NCBI GenBank assembly: GCA_026388735.1
Contig: JAPLJG010000062.1
Span: 5,292-37,409 of the forward strand
Direction: 5' to 3'
Origin: Deltaproteobacteria bacterium
Lineage (GTDB): Bacteria > Desulfobacterota > Desulfobulbia > Desulfobulbales > Desulfurivibrionaceae
DNA length: 32,118 bases
Below, one piece after another: positions 13,398 through 19,477 of the stretch. The notes under the pieces were generated by a model, which worked only from the letters and a program-made list of their open reading frames with translations, was not told the origin of the DNA and did no database searches. The stretch's first letter is position 1, and each line of letters opens with the position of its first letter. Made by a program: the position numbers and the translations under genes.

Positions 13398-13937
13398 TCA
13401 GGGCAGGTAGACGAGAAGAGCCCCGCTTTTTTCCAGGCTCTTTTTTTCCCAGAGATAGGCGAGGATCAACCCGTCGTTTTTCATGATCTTGAGCCGGGTC
13501 TCAATGATGTCTTTGAGTACGGAGCCTTCCGGCGAGTGGAGGCCTTTGCCGGTTATGATCATGACGGTTTTCAGGTGGTTGCACCGAGCCCTGGCCAGAA
13601 AATTCTCGGTCTTTGTTTCCGCCTCAGAGGCGGTGCAGCCGTGGAGGTCGATGCGGTCCTGGGGTGGGGGGGAGTTTTTGATTGCGGTCTGCAGCGATTG
13701 GGCAGGGGTTGGCAACTCTTCCTTTTCCGTAAGAATCTCGGCAAGGGTTGTGGCGGGAATCCCAGAGGCCAGTGCGCTGGCAAAGCTGTGCGGGGTGTCG
13801 TTTTCCTGGCCATGGGAGAAGAGGACGCCGAGATCATCGCTGATCGCTAGTTTGCGGATGGGCTGTTTCCCTGTTTTTGCCCCAGGAGGTTTGGCACTGT
13901 GCTCTGGTTGTCCGGGGGAGCGTTTTGGTTTGCGCAT
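13398..13937 (-). CDS. Smr-domain protein
   Basis: A 179-residue protein with a C-terminal Smr domain (about 90-175): DRIDLHGCTASEAETKTENFL followed by VMIITGKGLHSPEGSVLKDIIE. The LDLHG-like and TGKGxHS motifs are intact. Smr domains of this kind are nickases or RNA endonucleases, and stand-alone members act in ribosome rescue or repair. The N-terminal 80 residues are Lys/Pro-rich and look unstructured. ATG 13937 was chosen; the frame stays open to a TTG at 14030, but no ribosome site supports it. Next to an unknown small gene downstream. Confidence 0.82.
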   Translation of the reverse strand: MRKPKRSPGQPEHSAKPPGAKTGKQPIRKLAISDDLGVLFSHGQENDTPHSFASALASGIPATTLAEILTEKEELPTPAQSLQTAIKNSPPPQDRIDLHGCTASEAETKTENFLARARCNHLKTVMIITGKGLHSPEGSVLKDIIETRLKIMKNDGLILAYLWEKKSLEKSGALLVYLP

Positions 13938-14253
13938 GGGTCTTTGCAAGGGAAAAAGGGGAGTACGGAAGAACGCATTATGTTTCTGGAAATATGCATA
14001 GCGTTTTTCTTGTGAAGAGACAAGAGACAAAAAAATAATCCGTCAAAGGCAAGGGGCATAAAGGGTTGCGGGTACCCCCCTGCAAGGGGTTAAAAAAATT
14101 CTGGTTTGCCTGTCGCATTCCTGTTACTCTTTTTCGAAACTATTATGAATTTCTCTCATTTTTTGAGGAGATAGTTGTATGCGTCGGGATGATTTTATGC
14201 CGGGCGCTGGTAGTCTTTGACCGCCGGATCGCAGACAAGGGGGCTTCTGCCGC

Positions 14254-15123
14254 ATGGATAAACAGATACATTTTATTGTGACCAGCGAACGGGGGCAAAT
14301 TCGTTCGTTTACTGTATCCAGAAAGGCCCTGAAGACCGTGCTTGGGGTCTGTTGTTTTTTCGTGCTTGGCAGCGGGTTGGGCTGGTTTTTTTCCGGCGAA
14401 ACCTTCGTTCTGCGTGAGCGGGTTGCAACAATGCAAAAGGATTTGGCGATCACCGTCGCCCTGAATACCAACATGCAGGAGCGGACAACCAAACAGGAGC
14501 AGGAGCAGCAGGCCCTGTTGAATGCGGCTCTGACCGACTTGAAGCACAAGAGCCAGGTTATCGAGTCAATCCTCGCCTCGGTGGGGGTGAATCTTGAGGT
14601 GCATGAGAGCAAGAAAGGCGCGGGCGGACCTTTTACCCGGCTGCCGCAGGATTCGTATGCAGGCCTTACCCTGAAGGTGGATCAATACCTGGATACCATC
14701 CAGTCCGTGCCTTTGGGGGCGCCGGTTCGGGGGACCATTACCTCCCAGTTTGGGGCGCGGCTTGATCCCATCAACGGGGAACCTGCCTTTCACAGTGGGG
14801 TTGATATCAGAAACAATCCCGGCACCAAAATCATTGCCCCAGCGGACGGCGTTGTTGTTGCCAATGGCTATGATAACGGCCATGGCAATTTTCTCACCCT
14901 TGATCACGGCAACAGATTCCAGACCAGTTATCTCCACCTTCAGAAGGATTTTGTCAAGCAGGGCGACACTGTGGCCAGGGGGCAGGTCATCGGGCTGGTG
15001 GGCAACTCGGGGAGAAGCACGGGAGCCCATTTGCATTATGAAGTCAAATACCGGGACAAGTTGATCGACCCGGTGAAATTTATTCAGGTAAATCCCCGCG
15101 CTGCCGCACTGTCGGTGAAATAG
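14254..15123 (+). CDS. M23 (LytM-type) metallopeptidase
   Basis: A 289-residue membrane-anchored peptidoglycan peptidase. An N-terminal segment (about 25-45) is an inner-membrane anchor; a coiled-coil region (about 50-105) follows. The LytM/M23 domain (about 160-280) has zinc ligands His180, Asp184 (HSGVD) and His261 (HLH) with catalytic His228 (SYLHL) and His259. The domain likely trims cross-links in the periplasm. It is the first gene of a two-gene unit with bactofilin; in Helicobacter and Caulobacter such pairs control cell curvature and stalks. Start ATG 14254 follows GGGGG; the 316 bases to the Smr gene hold no other gene. Confidence 0.92.
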   Translation: MDKQIHFIVTSERGQIRSFTVSRKALKTVLGVCCFFVLGSGLGWFFSGETFVLRERVATMQKDLAITVALNTNMQERTTKQEQEQQALLNAALTDLKHKSQVIESILASVGVNLEVHESKKGAGGPFTRLPQDSYAGLTLKVDQYLDTIQSVPLGAPVRGTITSQFGARLDPINGEPAFHSGVDIRNNPGTKIIAPADGVVVANGYDNGHGNFLTLDHGNRFQTSYLHLQKDFVKQGDTVARGQVIGLVGNSGRSTGAHLHYEVKYRDKLIDPVKFIQVNPRAAALSVK

Positions 15124-15148
15124 GCTGCGCAATTGGCCAATGATGCAG

Positions 15149-15171
15149 CTCCGGTTTTTTCTCGACCGGAG
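15149..15171. other. Stem-loop between the M23 and bactofilin genes
   Basis: CTCCGGT (15149-15155) and ACCGGAG (15165-15171) form a perfect 7-bp stem with a 9-base loop inside the 80-base gap between the two genes. No T-run follows, so it is not a typical terminator; it could be a processing or stability element that sets the ratio of the two proteins. Confidence 0.4.
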
Positions 15172-15203
15172 TAACTTTGAAAAATCCGCAGCAGGTGATT
15201 GGT

Positions 15204-15668
15204 ATGGGTTTTTTTAACAAGAAGGGCATCGGAGAGACAGATTCTGAGATGATTACCAGCGTAATCGGCGCGGATATGCAGCTGGCAGGTGATATCTCGT
15301 TCAAGGGCAAGCTGCGGCTTGACGGCAAGGCCGAAGGCAATATCCGCGGAGAGTATCTTATCCTTGGGGAAACCGGGATGATATCCGGGGACATCGTGGT
15401 CAACACCTTTGTCTGCTCGGGTCGGGTTGAAGGCACGGTCAATGTCAAGAAACTGTATGTGGTGAAAAGCGGCTTTATCCAGGGTAAGGTCGAGACCATG
15501 GATTTGGCGGTGGAGTCCGGCGCTGTGCTCAACGGGGAAATCAAATCCCGAAGTCAGGAGTTGCGGCTGGTGCCTGGTTCTTCTCCCCCGGAAGCGGCGG
15601 ATTGGGAGTCGATGAAAGAAGCTGCCTCTCAGCCCCAAATGAAAAAGAAGGGGGGTGTCCTCAAATAA
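15204..15668 (+). CDS. Bactofilin (cytoskeletal, CcmA-type)
   Basis: A 154-residue bactofilin, a nucleotide-free polymer of right-handed beta helix subunits. The DUF583 core runs from SVIGADMQLAGDISFKG through IRGEYLILGETGMISGDIVV to KKLYVVKSGFIQGKVETMDLAVESGAVLNGEI, with Gly-turns at regular spacing. The C-terminal tail is Ser/Pro/Lys-rich. ATG 15204 was chosen (the more upstream TTG 15177 is in the same frame). In the M23 operon it would position the peptidase at a defined wall site. A terminator follows at 15698. Confidence 0.92.
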   Translation: MGFFNKKGIGETDSEMITSVIGADMQLAGDISFKGKLRLDGKAEGNIRGEYLILGETGMISGDIVVNTFVCSGRVEGTVNVKKLYVVKSGFIQGKVETMDLAVESGAVLNGEIKSRSQELRLVPGSSPPEAADWESMKEAASQPQMKKKGGVLK

Positions 15669-15697
15669 TCAGCAGCCAAGGGTTCTGTGTCTGCTCG

Positions 15698-15730
15698 CCG
15701 CCATCCGAAATTCGTATGGCGGTTTTTTTT
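15698..15730 (+). terminator. Intrinsic terminator of the M23-bactofilin operon
   Basis: CCGCCAT (15698-15704) pairs with ATGGCGG (15716-15722) and is followed directly by eight T residues (15723-15730). Stem, loop (11 bases, with an inner CGAA/TTCG pair) and T-run are all textbook. It lies 30 bases after the bactofilin stop. Confidence 0.85.
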
Positions 15731-15836
15731 ATGGTAAATCGCGGGGGTGTTGATTCAGGTCAAGGAAAAGAGTGGGCTGGTCTCGTATATTGGGGAGCCA
15801 AGAGATGTATTCAATCTGCCCACAGGAGGTGCTAAG

Positions 15837-16157
15837 ATGATGGAGAAAAAGAGCCTTACCGAAACTAGAGTTTTTGATGGCCTGAGCATGAAAAAGTTTT
15901 TGCTTCACGATTCGCCCTGGTTTCGGATTCTGAATTTTAATCTCAGCGCCGGTCAGGTTTTTCCGGTGCATTCCCATGATTCTGAGGGCCAGCTTTCCAT
16001 TCAGGTGCTGGAGGGAAGCGGGGAATTTCTCGGTAAGGACGGCAAGGCCATCCCGGCCCAGGCAGGCGATCTGCTGCTCTGCGACATCAACGAGCCCCAT
16101 GGCGTCCGGGCGCATACCGATTTGCGGATTCTGGTGACCATCGCCCCGCCGTTTTAA
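15837..16157 (+). CDS. Cupin domain protein
   Basis: A 106-residue single-domain cupin. The first motif FPVHSHDSEGQLSIQVLEGSGEFL carries the His-x-His and Gln ligands; the second, GDLLLCDINEPHGVRAHTDLRIL, supplies the last His. So a metal site of the usual 3-His type is likely complete. CACAGGAGGTGCTAAG precedes ATG 15837, an unusually good ribosome site; ATG 15840 is also in frame. It is followed by the S4-domain gene after 16 bases. Substrate unknown. Confidence 0.87.
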   Translation: MMEKKSLTETRVFDGLSMKKFLLHDSPWFRILNFNLSAGQVFPVHSHDSEGQLSIQVLEGSGEFLGKDGKAIPAQAGDLLLCDINEPHGVRAHTDLRILVTIAPPF

Positions 16158-16173
16158 AACAAGGATACACAAC

Positions 16174-16401
16174 ATGAGCAGACAGCAGGTTGCGGTGCGC
16201 GACGGGGTTATCCGGCTTGGCCAGTTGCTTAAACTGGCCGGGGTGGTTGAGACCGGTGGTGAGGGTAAGCTCCGAATTCAGGAAGGCGAGGCACGGGTCA
16301 ACGGCGAGGTGGAAACCCGCCGGGGTCGGCAACTTGTGCCCGGAGATGTGGTGGAGTTTGCCGGGGAGGTCTTGGAAGTTGTTGTGAAGGAGGGCGATTA
16401 G
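16174..16401 (+). CDS. S4 RNA-binding domain protein (YbcJ-like)
   Basis: A 75-residue protein made of one S4 domain: IRLGQLLKLAGVVETGGEGKLRIQEGEARVNGEVETRRGRQLVPGDVVEF. The pattern matches the YbcJ group of small stand-alone S4 proteins, thought to bind structured RNA. ATG 16174 follows AAGGA. The 3' end overlaps the convergent macrodomain gene by 4 bases. Confidence 0.88.
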   Translation: MSRQQVAVRDGVIRLGQLLKLAGVVETGGEGKLRIQEGEARVNGEVETRRGRQLVPGDVVEFAGEVLEVVVKEGD

Positions 16402-16913
16402 TCGTCTGCCAAGGCTTTTTGGTACGCCAGCCTTGTGGCGCTGTTGAAGCAGACAAAGAGGATGGCCGTGAGCTCTTTGTTTTCCGCCAGGGCTCGCCGC
16501 GCTTCCCGCACGGCAATGCGGGAAGCCTCTTCCTTGGGGTAGCCGTAGACCCCGGTGCTGATCGCGGGAAAGGCGATGGTTTTTAGGCCATATTCCCGAA
16601 CAAGGGAAAAGCAACTCCGGTAGCAGCGGGCCAGTAGCTCCGGCTCCCCCTGGGTTCCGCCGCGCCAGACCGGACCCACCGTGTGGATGACCCAGGCAGC
16701 TGGCAGGTTGTAGCCTTTGGTGATTCGGGCCTCGCCAGTTGGGCAGCCGCCCAGACCCCGGCATTGGGCGAGCAGCTCCGGGCCGGCAGCCCGGTGGATC
16801 GCGCCGTCCACCCCGCCGCCGCCCAGCAGGGAGTTGTTGGCCGCATTCACGATGGCATCCGCCTTGATCCCGGTGATATCCTCTTCCGTTAATTGAATTT
16901 TGTCGCTTGTCAT
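16398..16913 (-). CDS. Macrodomain protein (YmdB-like O-acetyl-ADP-ribose deacetylase)
   Basis: A 171-residue macrodomain that should bind ADP-ribose and remove O-acetyl or ADP-ribosyl groups. ADAIVNAANNSLLGGGGVDGAIHRAAGPEL (19-48) holds the conserved Asn-Ala-Ala-Asn and Gly-Gly-Gly-Val-Asp-Gly loop, ITKGYNLPAAWVIHTVGP the second strand pair, and IAFPAISTGVYGYP the phosphate-binding loop. All ADP-ribose contacts look present. ATG 16913 follows AAGGG. No ADP-ribosyltransferase gene is adjacent in the window, so its partner reaction is unknown. Confidence 0.92.
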   Translation of the reverse strand: MTSDKIQLTEEDITGIKADAIVNAANNSLLGGGGVDGAIHRAAGPELLAQCRGLGGCPTGEARITKGYNLPAAWVIHTVGPVWRGGTQGEPELLARCYRSCFSLVREYGLKTIAFPAISTGVYGYPKEEASRIAVREARRALAENKELTAILFVCFNSATRLAYQKALADD

Positions 16914-16935
16914 GATTGCCCTTCATTCCATCAGC

Positions 16936-17421
16936 TTAAGGAAAACCACCCTCGTTGCCAGTGACTTTATTGTACAGGGTGTTGAACGGGGTGTAGATGC
17001 TGACCTCCCGGTCCGGCCCCAACTCTACCGTGGACCATTCTTGGGGCGAATACCAGATGCCTATCTCCTCCCCATCCGCCGTGCGGATCACCTTGCCGTG
17101 ATACCTGGTTTTCAGGTTGCGATGTGGGTTGTCGATGACCTCCATCCAGCCCTGTAGTTTCTTTTCCGTCAGATCCACAGGAATCCAGAATTCTTTTTTC
17201 AGGCGGTATTCCGGCCTGATTCCCAGGATGGCCAGGGGGAAATCCTCCGGGCCGCTGTAGTAGTAAGTGTAGCCTGGCAAGGGGTGGTGCGATTCCAGAA
17301 CCGCGTTGATGCGGGAATCCTCATGAAAAACGTAGGCGGGTCGGCCGCAGGCGGCCACGATCAGGAGCAGTGCCAGCAGGGCGATGGGATTGGGAGAATA
17401 CGGTCTTGTCCAAGTACGCAT
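16936..17421 (-). CDS. Uncharacterised lipoprotein
   Basis: A 161-residue predicted lipoprotein: a signal peptide with a hydrophobic stretch ALLALLLIVAAC ends in Cys25. The mature part is beta-rich (YTYYYSGPEDFPLAILGI, KEFWIPVDLTEKKLQGWMEVIDNP, IGIWYSPQEWSTVEL) with a PDREVSIYTPF tail. I recognise no family; the shape suggests a small periplasmic binding domain. GGAGG precedes ATG 17421. It is 22 bases upstream of the macrodomain gene and likely in one transcript with it. Confidence 0.72.
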   Translation of the reverse strand: MRTWTRPYSPNPIALLALLLIVAACGRPAYVFHEDSRINAVLESHHPLPGYTYYYSGPEDFPLAILGIRPEYRLKKEFWIPVDLTEKKLQGWMEVIDNPHRNLKTRYHGKVIRTADGEEIGIWYSPQEWSTVELGPDREVSIYTPFNTLYNKVTGNEGGFP

Positions 17422-17481
17422 GCTGTCCTCCTCTCGGTTCTTTTCCCAATTATATGCGGAAAGAGGGGGATGATCAGCAAT

Positions 17482-17512
17482 AAAAAAAAGGCAGACCTCG
17501 GAAGGATCTGCC
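17482..17512 (-). terminator. Intrinsic terminator after the aldolase operon
   Basis: On the minus strand GGCAGATCC, a TTCCG loop region and GGTCTGCC form a stem with one bulge (17512-17490), followed by eight T residues (17489-17482). It lies 26 bases beyond the stop of the aldolase gene at 17539 and before the lipoprotein gene. Confidence 0.8.
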
Positions 17513-17538
17513 TTGCTTGGAAAACTGGGTGAAAAAAC

Positions 17539-18486
17539 CTAGATAGCGGCGGCGCTGGTCATCTGGTCGTAAAATTCGGTGATCTGATTTTTCTTATCGG
17601 ATTCCATGCAGGCCATGGCCGCTTTGGGATGCTGGTTCATAACACCGCCGACCATGTAGGGGATGAAATAGCCCCAGTCGATTTTTTCCCGCCAGGGGAG
17701 AATCTCCTCTTCGATGACCTTGATGAGCGGGCGCACATTGAACTTGGGGTTTTTGAGAAAGGAGAGCAGCAGCTCCGAGGGGCAGTTGCCCGCGCCGCGC
17801 CCCATGCCGTACAGGGTGGCGTCCAGATAGTTGATCCCACAGATCACCGAGGAGATAGTGTTGGCAAAGGCCAGCTGCTGGTTGTTGTGGGCGTGGATGC
17901 CGATGGTTTTTCCCGGCAGCCGCTCCATGTATTTTTTTGCCAGCAGCTCGATGTCTTCCTGGTAGAAGGCGCCGAAGCTGTCCACCAGATAGATGATCGG
18001 CACCTGGCTTTTCGCCAGGTCGTCAAGCCCTTCTTCCAGCTCCCGCGGGCCCACGGTGGAGACGGCCATCAGATTGATCGTCGTCTCGTAGCCCTTATCC
18101 TGGCAGTGGTGGGCCAGGGCGATGGCTTTGTCGATCTGGTGAATATAGCAGGCCACCCGCACCATATCGAGCACGCTCTCCTTTTGGGGGCGGATATCGT
18201 TGTAGTCGATGCGGCCGATGTCGGCCATGGCCGAGAACTTGATCTTTTTCTCGTTGTCGCCGATGATGCGCAGCAGATCATCCTCGGCGCAGAATTTCCA
18301 GGGGCCGACCTCGGTGCGAGAAAAGGCGGATTCGGAGCTGAGGTAGCCGATCTCCATGTAGTCGACCCCGGCCTCGCTCAGCCCCTGATAAACAGCGCGG
18401 ACGAACTTGTCGTCAAACTGCCATTTATTCATCAAGCCGCCGTCGCGGACAGTACAGTCGATAACTTTGATTTCCGGTCTAAACAT
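17539..18486 (-). CDS. HMGL-like (DRE-TIM) aldolase
   Basis: A 315-residue TIM-barrel aldolase/lyase of the HMG-CoA lyase-like superfamily, nearest in look to 4-hydroxy-2-oxovalerate aldolase. IDCTVRDGGLMNKW (8-21) carries the metal-binding Asp and Arg, HAHNNQQLAFANT the two metal His, and GAGNCPSELLL a conserved phosphate/loop region. Substrate is unclear: it lacks the usual partner dehydrogenase. CAAGGAGA lies just before ATG 18486; a more upstream start at 18570 would extend into the previous gene. It is co-transcribed with the KDPG-type aldolase 49 bases upstream and ends in a terminator at 17512-17482. Two aldolases in one operon suggest a branch of a keto-sugar-acid pathway. Confidence 0.8.
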   Translation of the reverse strand: MFRPEIKVIDCTVRDGGLMNKWQFDDKFVRAVYQGLSEAGVDYMEIGYLSSESAFSRTEVGPWKFCAEDDLLRIIGDNEKKIKFSAMADIGRIDYNDIRPQKESVLDMVRVACYIHQIDKAIALAHHCQDKGYETTINLMAVSTVGPRELEEGLDDLAKSQVPIIYLVDSFGAFYQEDIELLAKKYMERLPGKTIGIHAHNNQQLAFANTISSVICGINYLDATLYGMGRGAGNCPSELLLSFLKNPKFNVRPLIKVIEEEILPWREKIDWGYFIPYMVGGVMNQHPKAAMACMESDKKNQITEFYDQMTSAAAI

Positions 18487-18535
18487 GGCAAAGTCTCCTT
18501 GAAAAAGACGTAGATTTACGAAGTAAAGGAGGAGA

Positions 18536-19165
18536 TCATACCCGATCTTTTGCGGCCAGGCAATGCTCAATGAAATTTTTCACGTTTTGCCCGATCTGGG
18601 CAAGATCCTTCTCCCGCAGGGCCTTGCCGCCAAAGAGGCTGGTGGATACGCCCACCGCTGCGGCGCCTGCGGCAAAATAGTCCGGGAGATTGGTAAGGCT
18701 CACCCCTCCCACCGCAACGAGTCGGAGGTGATCGAAAGGCCCCTGAAGGTCTTTGAGGTACTGGGGGCCGCCCATGGCGCCGCAGGGGAAGACCTTGACC
18801 AGGTCGGCTCCGGCGGACCAGGCACTGTAGACCTCGGTGGGGGTCAGTGCTCCGGCGACAATGGGGATGCCCTCCGCCTTGGCATACTCGATCACCCCGA
18901 GGTCCAGGTTGGGGGTAACAAGAAACATGGCCCCGGCAGCCACGGCCCGCTTGGCCTCATCGAGATTGCGGATGGTGCCCATACCCAGCAGCTTGCCGCT
19001 GGGTATGGCGGGACGGTATTCCCGAACGATTTCCTCCGCCCCGGCGGTATTCATGGTGATTTCCATGGCCGTAAGCCCGGCGGCAAAGGAAATCTGCATG
19101 ACCTCGCCGAAGAAATCGCCTTCCACTCCCCGCAGTATGCCGATTACCGGGATATTAAGTTCCAT
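18536..19165 (-). CDS. KDPG/KHG-type aldolase (class I)
   Basis: A 209-residue Schiff-base aldolase of the Eda family, which splits 2-keto-3-deoxy-6-phosphogluconate or 4-hydroxy-2-oxoglutarate to pyruvate and an aldehyde. Catalytic Glu35 is in TAMEITMN and the Schiff-base Lys124 in GADLVKVFP; VTPNLD and the phosphate loop VAVGGVSLTNLPDYF are present. The ATG at 19165 with GGAG five bases upstream was chosen; ATG 19177 is an alternative. Neither an Edd dehydratase nor a KDG kinase is in the window. Its 5' region lies against the dispersed repeat at 19183-19400, so its promoter is displaced or embedded there. Confidence 0.85.
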   Translation of the reverse strand: MELNIPVIGILRGVEGDFFGEVMQISFAAGLTAMEITMNTAGAEEIVREYRPAIPSGKLLGMGTIRNLDEAKRAVAAGAMFLVTPNLDLGVIEYAKAEGIPIVAGALTPTEVYSAWSAGADLVKVFPCGAMGGPQYLKDLQGPFDHLRLVAVGGVSLTNLPDYFAAGAAAVGVSTSLFGGKALREKDLAQIGQNVKNFIEHCLAAKDRV

Positions 19166-19182
19166 GATTCGCTCCATTTGTT

Positions 19183-19400
19183 TTTCTGTTCATTTCTTTG
19201 CTTGCCCAAAGAAACGAACCAAAGAAAAGGCCCCCGATGTCTCTTGTCCCGCCGAAGGCGGGATGCCCTGTGCTCCTCGATGCTGCTGGGGCTTTGCAAA
19301 CTCGGCTTCGCCTCAAACAGTGCAAATCCCTTTTCGGCAGCCTCTCCGGTGCTCGGCTGCGTGCCAATGGGATTTTGACTGCCGTGCAAGCAAAGGAGTT
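19183..19400. repeat. Dispersed repeat with two perfect hairpins
   Basis: The region opens with TTTCTTTG-CTTGCC-CAAAGAAA (19193-19214), a perfect 8-bp stem, and contains TCCCGCC-GAA-GGCGGGA (19247-19263), a perfect 7-bp stem. The intervening text, with CAAAGAAA, ACCAAAGAAAAGG and CCGATGTCTC, resembles a repeat family seen in several proteobacterial genomes, where it gets called as small spurious proteins. It lies between the aldolase operon and hrpB and fills most of a 312-base gap. That it recurs elsewhere is from memory and cannot be checked here. Confidence 0.5.
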
Positions 19401-19477
19401 GAGAGAGATTGTTTTTGTCGGGGTATTGTACCACGCAGGCCATGATGCGCACGCAGGATTTGCCTTCCGCAAACCGT

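Noticed and set aside
14085-14099. CCCCT-GCA-AGGGG hairpin before the M23 gene
   Set aside because: Only five base pairs; the A-run after it is on the wrong side for a plus-strand terminator.
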